Source: an uncultured Peptococcaceae bacterium
GTDB lineage: Bacteria; Bacillota; Desulfotomaculia; Desulfotomaculales; Desulfocucumaceae
Assembly (NCBI GenBank): GCA_958417755.1
Contig: CATZDY010000106.1
Location: forward strand, 1-8,744
Direction: 5' to 3'
Length of the DNA: 8,744 bases
The stretch's first letter is position 1, and each line of letters starts with the position of its first letter. The notes beneath the pieces were generated by a model that saw only the letters and a list, made by a program, of their open reading frames with translations, was not told the origin of the DNA and made no database searches. The position numbers and the translations under genes were made by a program. Positions 1 through 5,555 of this stretch are shown one piece after another.

Positions 1-2
1 TT

Positions 3-248
3 TGGGCTTTTACAAGTCTTCAACAAATGATATTTCAAATAGCACAACAGGTTAATTTAAAATATGCCAATGATTACAATCATCACAAGATACCTGATGA
101 GAACCAGGAGGTTTACTATATCATAGATACCTCAATCCCTACGATGTATATTGGTTCAAATATGGATGAGTTTATGAAAAAAAGAAAAGAGCTTGACATA
201 CCAGCAACACTGATATTAAAGGATGTTGAATCATATAGAACTGACTAA
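3..248 (+). CDS. Hypothetical protein, 3' end of a gene cut by the window edge
   Basis: The frame is open from the left edge (base 3) to a TAA stop at 246-248. The first ATG is at 27, but there is no Shine-Dalgarno sequence in front of it and eight more codons are open upstream, so I read this as the C-terminal end of a gene that begins outside the window. The 73 residues after that ATG are hydrophilic and mixed-charge, with no membrane segment or signal peptide. A patch of hydrophobic and aromatic residues (YYIIDTSIPTMYIGSN) followed by a Lys/Glu-rich helix-like stretch looks like a folded domain end. I do not recognise a family. Base composition is AT-rich like the rest of the left half. 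It could also be a small free-standing gene or a degraded one. Confidence 0.45.
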   Translation, partial: WAFTSLQQMIFQIAQQVNLKYANDYNHHKIPDENQEVYYIIDTSIPTMYIGSNMDEFMKKRKELDIPATLILKDVESYRTD

Positions 249-419
249 ATTCCCTTTGAAAGGTATACTCTATTGCAAGGTTGTCAATGGGATAAGCATT
301 AATATTTTTTCATATAGTGGATATGGTACAATCTTTTAAGAGCAAAAGTCAGGAGCTTTTAAGTAAGTATTTGAAAAGGATATTATGTTATTTTCCTAAT
401 GGTGTGAAATCAGGGTGCA

Positions 420-623
420 ATGAAAAATTTTAATTTTTTGATTGGTAAGATAGCCAGTGGCAGAATGATGGAAAAATTAGCCTTGCCATGGGAGTATTTT
501 TTAGATAAAATAAATTTATAAATTACTAATAAGAAATTTAAAACCCGCGCTGGCAGGGATGAAACTTTAGTTTATAAGGTGCCCATAGAAGTATTTATAG
601 GAAAGAAAAAAGTTTGTAGATAA
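420..623 (+). pseudogene. Possible small gene interrupted by one in-frame TAA
   Basis: An ATG at 420, with AGGG a few bases upstream, opens a frame of 33 codons ending in TAA at 519-521. The same frame then continues open for another 33 codons to a second TAA at 621-623, and a strong terminator begins 14 bases later. The downstream part includes the stretch KTRAGRDETLVYKVPIEVFI, which looks more like protein than chance. The simplest reading is a short gene, or a gene fragment, broken by one nonsense mutation. No family is recognised. The product of the first part alone would be 33 residues. Confidence is low because reading frames this short can arise by chance in AT-rich DNA. Confidence 0.22.
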
Positions 624-637
624 GGGTTTTGTGATAT

Positions 638-675
638 AAAAAGTCGTTTCTAATTTGAATTAGGGACGACTTTTT
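638..675. terminator. Strong, nearly symmetrical rho-independent terminator
   Basis: The left arm GTCGTTTCTAATT (643-655) pairs with the right arm AATTAGGGACGAC (658-670), with two G:U pairs and a very short loop. Five A's precede and five T's follow, so the hairpin can stop transcription from either side. It would insulate the sensor gene at 862 from upstream transcription and end any transcript of the 420-623 frame. Confidence 0.8.
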
Positions 676-808
676 AAATGAGTAAGAACGGGTGAGTTTG
701 AAGAGATTGATTTTTGAGCAGTTTGTCTTGGTGGATGAAGATAGATTTCCGTAAAGTGCGTTATGGATTATACAATAGAGGAATTTACTTTTTAAATCTA
801 AAATAAAC

Positions 809-832
809 TACAAATACATATATTTTGTATTT
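809..832. promoter_or_regulatory. Overlapping inverted repeats, possible operator
   Basis: TACAAA (809-814) and TTTGTA (824-829) are exact reverse complements. A second, overlapping pair AAATAC (812-817) and GTATTT (827-832) is also exact. The block lies 30 bases before the sensor ATG, where a repressor site would make sense. The DNA here is so A+T rich that chance is a real alternative, and I could not find a convincing -35/-10 pair for the sensor gene. Confidence 0.2.
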
Positions 833-861
833 CAGTCATTCTAGTCAGTGTGGGGTATGCA

Positions 862-2364
862 ATGCAACGAAAAAATATTTTAATTTCTATCTTGATGACG
901 CTCATTTTGATTTTGTTTGCAGTCTTTCTATACGGATTTACTTATCACACAATTAACAAAAGATTCTTTGATGCTTCTGTAACCCATACAATAGAAACCA
1001 TGCAAGTTATGCGGGATTTGGGTATTCAGAAGGTGGAGCATAATCTTAGGGATTTAAAAACAAATTTACAGAATACTGCCTCGCAGAATTCTAACCAGTT
1101 GGTGAAAGGTACATACAATGAGCGTGTTACCATTTTGTCTCAACTGCAGCTTCCGCAGGATGGTATTGATTATTGGTACTGCACACCCCAGGGAAAGGTT
1201 GTCACTGCAAAGGGGTTAATCCTGGACTGGAAGTTAAAAACTGACTTGAATGCCGTTTTTTCCAGTGGAGAGACGGTTGTCATTGATCCTTATTTCGATG
1301 AAAGCGGGAATTACATTCTGTCCATCGCAGCACCTTTGCGCCAAAATGGACAGGTGGTGGCATTGCTTCTGGTACGGCTGAATGGATATTGCATTAGCAA
1401 GTGGATTGAGGATATTCAATTTCAGACTGGTGAAGGACTGGCCTATATCATCTCTGGAGATGGCAGAAATATCGCCACATCAAGAAAGAAAAATTACGAT
1501 TGGATTACAAGTGAATATAATTCACTGGAGCTAATGGATGCTGATAAGGAATCTAAATCCGTGGCTGATTTGGAACGGCTTCCTTTGGAAGGAAAGACCG
1601 GTTGGGGTACCTATCAGTGGGAGGGATTTACAAACTATTTGGTCTATGGACCGATGGAGGAAACAAACTGGGGTTTTTTTGTTGGTTTTTATGGAGATAC
1701 TTTAAGCCAATACATTCAAAAAATTGCTTCAAATAGCACTGCATCCAGCCAACTTTTTATCCTGACCTTGTTTGTCCTTTTGGCGATTCTAGCTGTGTAT
1801 ACCAACTATAATTTGCGAAAAGAAAAGAGTTATACCAAAGAGCTACTTCGACAAAAGCAGGAGATTCAACAGCAGGCGGAGGAACTGGCGATTAGTGAGG
1901 AACGTTTTCGGATAGCACTGGAGAGAACAAGCAATATTATTTTTGAATATAACTTTCAAACAGGAAATATCACAAATTTTCGTAGAACCAAAGAGGTGGT
2001 TCACTATGAAACCTCATGTAAACATTTAAAAGACTGCCTTGTCTTAGAAGGGGTGATTGATGATGAATCAGTTCGCCTTCTGGAACATTCTCTGCATGAT
2101 ATTCTTGATGGAATGCCTAAAAGTGAATGTGTTATCAAAGCTTTTTTGGCTGACGGAACCATTGTCTGGTACAGGGTTTCCATCACATCTGTTTCCAATC
2201 AGGGGCAACAGCCCACACGAGTGATTGGTATCTTAGAAGATATTACCAAAGAAAAACTGGCGGAATTGGATCCATTGACCGGGGTTTTTAATAAAAAAGT
2301 GCTCACCGAACAAATCTTAGCGTGCCTGCAACAAATGGGAAAGATGATATTTATGCCTTTTTAA
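862..2364 (+). CDS. Membrane sensor diguanylate cyclase, N-terminal part (dCache, PAS, start of GGDEF)
   Basis: This 500-residue frame encodes the sensory part of a c-di-GMP synthase. In order: a transmembrane helix at about residues 5-27; an extracellular domain of about 260 residues fitting a dCache ligand-binding domain; a second transmembrane helix at about 297-318; a Glu/Gln/Lys-rich coiled coil to about 343; a PAS domain at about 344-458 ending in the usual GILEDIT strand; and the first GGDEF-domain motif DPLTG at residue 470. The frame then leaves the domain and stops at TAA 2362-2364. The rest of the GGDEF domain continues at once in the -1 frame. I chose ATG 862 because GGGG lies six bases ahead; an in-frame GTG at 850 is the alternative. 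Shifted correctly, the whole protein would be 632 residues. As it stands the gene is split, by mutation, sequencing error or recoding. Confidence 0.85.
   Translation: MQRKNILISILMTLILILFAVFLYGFTYHTINKRFFDASVTHTIETMQVMRDLGIQKVEHNLRDLKTNLQNTASQNSNQLVKGTYNERVTILSQLQLPQDGIDYWYCTPQGKVVTAKGLILDWKLKTDLNAVFSSGETVVIDPYFDESGNYILSIAAPLRQNGQVVALLLVRLNGYCISKWIEDIQFQTGEGLAYIISGDGRNIATSRKKNYDWITSEYNSLELMDADKESKSVADLERLPLEGKTGWGTYQWEGFTNYLVYGPMEETNWGFFVGFYGDTLSQYIQKIASNSTASSQLFILTLFVLLAILAVYTNYNLRKEKSYTKELLRQKQEIQQQAEELAISEERFRIALERTSNIIFEYNFQTGNITNFRRTKEVVHYETSCKHLKDCLVLEGVIDDESVRLLEHSLHDILDGMPKSECVIKAFLADGTIVWYRVSITSVSNQGQQPTRVIGILEDITKEKLAELDPLTGVFNKKVLTEQILACLQQMGKMIFMPF
2337..2343 (+). other. In-frame slippery heptamer G GGA AAG at the frame junction
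   Basis: In the frame of the sensor half the codons here read ATG GGA AAG, preceded and phased so that the heptamer is X XXY YYZ. Slipping back one base after AAG gives GAT GAT ATT TAT, which is the start of the correct GGDEF continuation. The zero-frame stop is only 18 bases further on. The same heptamer is the known -1 frameshift site of the phage lambda G/GT tail genes. I see no upstream Shine-Dalgarno-like stimulator and only weak downstream pairing. Loss of one base from the GGG or AAA run would give the same picture. Confidence 0.4.
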
Positions 2365-2759
2365 TGTTTGACATTGACAATTTCAAAGTGGTGAATGATA
2401 CCTATGGGCATCCTGTGGGTGATCAGGTCATCATTCAAGTTGCCGGCATATTGAAGAATACATTTTCCCAAAATGCGTTTGTGGGCAGGGTTGGTGGCGA
2501 TGAATTCTGCGTTTTTTGTTATGGTTTCTTGTCAACCCAAAAGCTGAAAGAGGATCTTGCAAACATTTGCAGTCAAATTCACAGTCATTTTTTGCTAGGG
2601 TATGAAACAGTTCCTATTACATATAGTTGTGGAGTTGCTTTTGGTTCTGGCAAAAATAAGTCCTTTGAAACACTGTATCAAGAAGCAGACGATGCATTAT
2701 ACAGCGCCAAAAATGCTGGAAAGAACCAGTATAGGTTTAATATAAAAGATGATGAATGA
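2343..2759 (+). CDS. GGDEF catalytic part of the same diguanylate cyclase, in the -1 frame
   Basis: This frame carries the catalytic body that would join two GTP into c-di-GMP. It contains FDIDNFKVVNDTYGH, with the metal-binding Asp region and the Asn/Asp of the GTP site, then an intact GGDEF signature (2493-2507), and the closing ADDALYSAKNAGKN helix. The order and spacing are normal for the family. The RxxD inhibitory I-site expected five residues before GGDEF is absent (SQNA stands there), so product inhibition through that site is not expected. Residues follow directly on the upstream frame after a one-base step back near 2343. It could instead be made separately: an ATG at 2364 overlaps the upstream stop as TAATG, a usual form of translational coupling, but this start would lose part of the first beta strand. 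A GTG at 2322 is a third option. Confidence 0.75.
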   Translation, partial: DDIYAFLMFDIDNFKVVNDTYGHPVGDQVIIQVAGILKNTFSQNAFVGRVGGDEFCVFCYGFLSTQKLKEDLANICSQIHSHFLLGYETVPITYSCGVAFGSGKNKSFETLYQEADDALYSAKNAGKNQYRFNIKDDE

Positions 2760-2937
2760 TATATATAGATAGAACATGCTTTATATCGATATATCTCTAA
2801 CGTATACTTGCATATGGGTACCTTATGTTGTATATCGTGAAAATAAATTTTCGACAGATTACGATAAAATAATTATGAAGAGATAGGAAAATATATTGAA
2901 TAGGCTTGCTGCTAGAAAAAATTAAACAAACTTTATT

Positions 2938-3221
2938 TTAAAAAACATATGATAGATCAAAGATTATCGCTTTCTTTTCAATATCAAAATCTTTTCCTGA
3001 TAATTTGAGTTGTAAAAAAGTATCATTCATCCGCTTTATATTGAGAATGCAAGTATCTATTCCATTCATTGTTCCAGTACCGCCAATGCTGACAGTAAAA
3101 CAAATTTATGAATACTGGATGATAAGTGGAGGACTTGATAGGCTGATATGGTTTCTTTTTGAACAAGGCAAATTTGTTTGCCACAGTGCTGAGCTGATGC
3201 GAGTTTGGTTTCAATATCCGC
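2938..3221 (-). pseudogene. Decayed relic of a second GGDEF domain
   Basis: On the minus strand an open stretch of 55 codons (3105 down to a TAA at 2940-2938) contains FTVSIGGTG and, further on, MNDTFLQLKLSGKD. These match the end of GGDEF domains, where a TVSIG strand is followed by an ADDALYQAK-SGKN helix. Between SIG and the final D there are 31 residues, exactly as between SCG and the final N in the neighbouring cyclase. Upstream, other minus-strand frames hold SADIET and RISSALWQTNLPC, which resemble the helix and strand before that point in such domains. Stops and frame changes break these pieces apart, and no GGDEF signature remains visible. So it would be a dead gene end, convergent with the cyclase at 862-2759. 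The match is by eye and partial. Confidence 0.38.
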
Positions 3222-3582
3222 ACTGAAACAACAGGAGTGGTATACAGACAGCCCAGTATGAAGCTCCTTATATTCAATTCTTTTGATAAATCAGTATAAG
3301 TGCCATTTTATTCCTAGAGCCACGTTTTATTAGGGCATTTATTGCCATGTATGATGTACTTTCCTTCTCATATCCCTTTCTATAAATCTTCTTTCTGATT
3401 TTAATGTTGATGGTTTCCTCAGGCAATTTCTTACTATGCAATAAGTGAAAAAAGCTTAAGGGAAAGAATATATCCATAGTTATCAATAAAACAGAGTTAC
3501 TGTTTTGTTTAGAAATGAAAAGATATTTTCAGCACTTCATCTAAAACAATTGATATATAATAAAAGTTTAGCATTCTCATTT

Positions 3583-3615
3583 CATAATTCAAGAATCGAG
3601 GTTCTTCGGATTATG
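3583..3615. repeat. Long imperfect inverted repeat (13-bp hairpin)
   Basis: CATAATTC then AAGAA (3583-3595) pairs with TTCTT (3602-3606) and GGATTATG (3608-3615), leaving one bulged C at 3607, one G:U pair and a six-base loop TCGAGG. No T run follows on either strand, so it does not look like an intrinsic terminator. It stands in non-coding DNA and may be a structured RNA element, a mobile-element end or a protein site. No second copy is seen in the window. Confidence 0.45.
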
Positions 3616-3840
3616 TCAGCTGCCTATTTTGCATGTAGTGAATATTTATGCGTTTACCAGCTTTTATATTGAAATATTTTACAAAAGAATCAATTGCATG
3701 GTGTTTATGGAGGAGTATAACTTCCTTTTTGGGTTTCTCTATAAGGAAGGGGGAGTGCGAACTTGTGTGAAATGGTCGTAAAATGTATATTGGTGAAAGG
3801 GAAAAAACAGAAAAAGACATTTTGAGGCTTACATAACTTT

Positions 3841-3851
3841 TACGCAGCGTA
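3841..3851. promoter_or_regulatory. Small perfect palindrome upstream of the surface-gene promoter
   Basis: TACGC and GCGTA flank a single A. The site lies about 48 bases before the -35 box at 3899 and could bind a regulator. A second, AT-only hairpin (ATAAAA 3872-3877 with TTTTAT 3883-3888) stands between it and the promoter. Both are short enough to be chance. Confidence 0.2.
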
Positions 3852-3898
3852 GGGTTCGGGCAATTGGTGCGATAAAATAGCGTTTTATGCGAGAAATA

Positions 3899-3927
3899 TT
3901 GTCAGAGGATTTAGGTCATGTTATAGT
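3899..3927 (+). promoter_or_regulatory. Probable sigma-A type promoter for the surface-protein genes
   Basis: TTGTCA (3899-3904) and TATAGT (3922-3927) are separated by exactly 17 bases; each box matches five of six consensus positions. Transcription would begin near 3934, giving a leader of about 200 bases before the ATG at 4138. It is the best promoter I could find in the window. Confidence 0.55.
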
Positions 3928-4027
3928 GTCAATTACTCCAAAAATCCGTGATAAAATTGATTCATTCGTTAAATAAATCAAAATACAAAGGGAAAGGAGG
4001 GTAAGCCCAAGGATTGTTTAAACCTGG

Positions 4028-4091
4028 CAGAGGAGCAAGAAAGCGGTGGATAAGAACCATATAAAACGCAGTCAGCTTGGAAAAACCTCTG
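4028..4091 (+). other. Possible structured leader RNA before the SLH gene
   Basis: Within the predicted leader, four pairings nest: CAGAGG (4028-4033) with CCTCTG (4086-4091), CAAG (4036-4039) with CTTG (4076-4079), GCG (4043-4045) with CGC (4067-4069), and GTGG (4046-4049) with CCAT (4057-4060, one G:U). It ends 29 bases before the AGGAGG site. It does not match the conserved cores of the c-di-GMP-I or -II riboswitches as I remember them, and no terminator follows, so any control would be on translation or RNA stability. The inner stems are short, and the fold was not computed. Confidence 0.28.
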
Positions 4092-4137
4092 TTACGGGTA
4101 TAAGGGTATGTAAAGAAACGAGGAGGAATATCACGGA

Positions 4138-5397
4138 ATGAAAAAGGCAAAATGTATTGTCATCAGCTTGTTGCTATGTCTTGGTCTATTAGGGGGCGCT
4201 TTCCCCGCTTTGGCGGACAAAAGCCAAGAAGTCTGCCAGTCTTTTGGGGATATTGATTCCACAGCTTGGTATCACGAAGCTGTGGATTTTAATCTGGCAC
4301 ATCAAATTATGACAGGGCTTACTCCCACTTCCTTTGCGCCGTTAGAGACAATGGGGGAGACGGATTTTATTGAAGCCCTCCACCATGCTTCGGGTTTGGG
4401 GGATGACGGCAGAACGAAGGGCACGGCTTGTTTGGCTTGGGCCAAGGAAAATGGAATTACGGCCTATATGAATGGGGATGGCAGGCTGACCCGGGAAGAA
4501 ATGGTTGCCATGGTTTACCAAGGCCTAAAGGCTAGTGCCAATATATCCGTGCCCCAGGAGGGGGTTGTCCTTTCCTATACTGACGCGGGGCTCATTGCTT
4601 CTTCCTATCAGGATGCTGTGCTGTATTGTACCCAAAACAATATCATTACTGGGGAACCGGACGGTAGTTTGCGGCCCCAAGATCCCTGTATCCGGGCAGA
4701 GGCTGCAGTGGTGTTGCAGCACTATTGGCAGATTGTTGAACAGCAAAAAGCTGACCCCATTGAGGCCCTTTATGCAGCAGCTTTGGTGGACGCCAAGACC
4801 ATAGAGCCAGAAGAAATTCTTCCTGTGACTGCCATTACAAAGGATAGCCCCATGGTGACTTGGAATGAGTCTGGGGATAGGGTACTGCTTTTGACTTGGC
4901 ATCAATATCCTGATAGTTACCAACCTGGCACAGAGGTGACCACGGATTGGGGCGAGGTTTGGACCTTTACGGACCGAGAAATGAAGAAATGGTTTGCTGC
5001 CAATCACGAAGGGGTCAAGGACTGGGATTTGCGCTTCAAAGAACTGATAGGCCTGGCACCGAATAAGGAATATACCCATTTTTCCGCCCTTTGGGTAAAG
5101 CCAGAGGATATCATTCGCCCATCCTATGTGCCGGATATTACCCAAAGCGTGATGACCGACTATTTTACTGGTCAAGTAGATGAGGCATACCAAAAATGGT
5201 TTGAGGAAACCATGGAACAATCCTATGTACCTACCAGCGGCAGTCCTTGGACCCGCCTGGGCTATACCTATGATTGGGCGGACAATGGTACGGAGTTCGG
5301 CTTATCGGAATTTTTGATTCGCCAAGGTTCGGATGTGCAGGTGGAATTTACATATGTAACGGATGAATTCTTGCATTGGTTGAAACAACAAATATAA
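4138..5397 (+). CDS. Secreted SLH-domain protein with uncharacterised Trp-rich C-terminal domain
   Basis: The 419-residue product is exported and probably held on the cell wall. Residues 1-26 form a signal peptide (KK start, Leu-rich core, cleavage after ALA). Three SLH repeats follow at about 36-86, 93-137 and 146-200. They bind secondary cell-wall polysaccharide in this family; the key TRAE-type motif reads TREE in repeat 2 and IRAE in repeat 3, but is degenerate (GETD) in repeat 1. From about 235 to the end is a second domain with motifs such as VLLLTWHQYPDSY, WVKPEDIIRPSY and PWTRLGYTYDWAD. It recalls a family of small secreted proteins of unknown function, but I cannot name it. AGGAGG at 4121-4126, 11 bases before the ATG, supports the start. 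The gene has a promoter at 3899 and is followed after 158 bases by another secreted-protein gene on the same strand. Confidence 0.85.
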   Translation: MKKAKCIVISLLLCLGLLGGAFPALADKSQEVCQSFGDIDSTAWYHEAVDFNLAHQIMTGLTPTSFAPLETMGETDFIEALHHASGLGDDGRTKGTACLAWAKENGITAYMNGDGRLTREEMVAMVYQGLKASANISVPQEGVVLSYTDAGLIASSYQDAVLYCTQNNIITGEPDGSLRPQDPCIRAEAAVVLQHYWQIVEQQKADPIEALYAAALVDAKTIEPEEILPVTAITKDSPMVTWNESGDRVLLLTWHQYPDSYQPGTEVTTDWGEVWTFTDREMKKWFAANHEGVKDWDLRFKELIGLAPNKEYTHFSALWVKPEDIIRPSYVPDITQSVMTDYFTGQVDEAYQKWFEETMEQSYVPTSGSPWTRLGYTYDWADNGTEFGLSEFLIRQGSDVQVEFTYVTDEFLHWLKQQI

Positions 5398-5555
5398 TCC
5401 CTTGATTTTGCTCCTGTATTCATTGTATCAGGATTAGGCCAAAATGAAGGGGTGCGTCTTTTTCAAGGAGAGTGAAATTTGAGCCCTTTGGCCAGGGTGA
5501 TGTTTTCATTTTCTTTGGTCTGATTTTTTTTATTTGCAAAAGGAGGATGGATACA
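5398..5555 (+). other. Gap between the two surface-protein genes
   Basis: The 158 bases hold no gene. TCCTG (5412-5416) and CAGGA (5429-5433) could pair around a 12-base loop, but no T run follows, so there is no clear terminator after the first gene. No good promoter was found either, and the only strong signal is the AGGAGG at 5541-5546. Co-transcription with the upstream gene is therefore plausible. Confidence 0.45.

Larger units (their letters stand above)
249..861. other. AT-rich stretch with degraded coding traces and one terminator
   Basis: No intact gene is convincing here. Between 420 and 623 one frame is open except for a single TAA (listed separately), and a strong terminator lies at 638-675. 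Between about 690 and 810 short fragments look coding but change frame: one reads FEQFVLVDEDRFP before a TAA, another in a different frame reads KCVMDYTIEEFTF before a stop, and a third is a 23-codon ATG frame at 734-805. This pattern fits an eroded gene. The last 50 bases before the sensor gene are almost pure A+T and include overlapping inverted repeats (809-832). Confidence 0.4.
2760..4137. other. Long AT-rich region without a convincing intact gene
   Basis: Apart from the GGDEF relic, the 13-bp hairpin and the promoter and leader listed separately, I see only short frames. A 36-codon ATG frame at 2776-2886 and a plus-strand open stretch at about 3615-3778 (with CQLPILHVVNIYAFTSF) look somewhat protein-like but have no recognisable family and poor ribosome sites. 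A 29-codon frame at 3887-3976 reads partly as GHVIVSITPKIRDKIDSF and overlaps the promoter. Minus-strand frames at 3274-3486 and 3611-3820 are equally unrecognisable. No insertion-sequence ends, transposase motifs, tRNA or CRISPR repeats were found. No clear terminator follows the cyclase stop at 2759. Confidence 0.5.

Noticed and set aside
332..369. Direct repeat CTTTTAAG and a short AAAAG/CTTTT hairpin
   Set aside because: Both are very short and A+T rich, with no position relative to a gene that would give them a role.
536..565. A 30-base block ending in GGGATGAAAC that resembles a CRISPR repeat
   Set aside because: It occurs once, with no spacer-repeat spacing and no cas genes, and it lies inside the open frame 420-623.
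2776..2886. 36-codon ATG frame after the cyclase
   Set aside because: It has a weak ribosome site, no recognisable family and sits in A+T-rich DNA where such frames occur by chance.
3274..3486. Minus-strand 70-codon frame rich in Lys and Ile
   Set aside because: It has no ribosome site or family match by eye; composition alone explains it, though it may be upstream debris of the GGDEF relic.
3977..4137. c-di-GMP riboswitch in the SLH leader
   Set aside because: Tempting because of the cyclase nearby, but the conserved class I and class II core bases are not there.
4525..5220. Minus-strand open frame of 231 codons
   Set aside because: It lies wholly inside the SLH gene, has no domain or ribosome site, and is a shadow of that gene's codon pattern.
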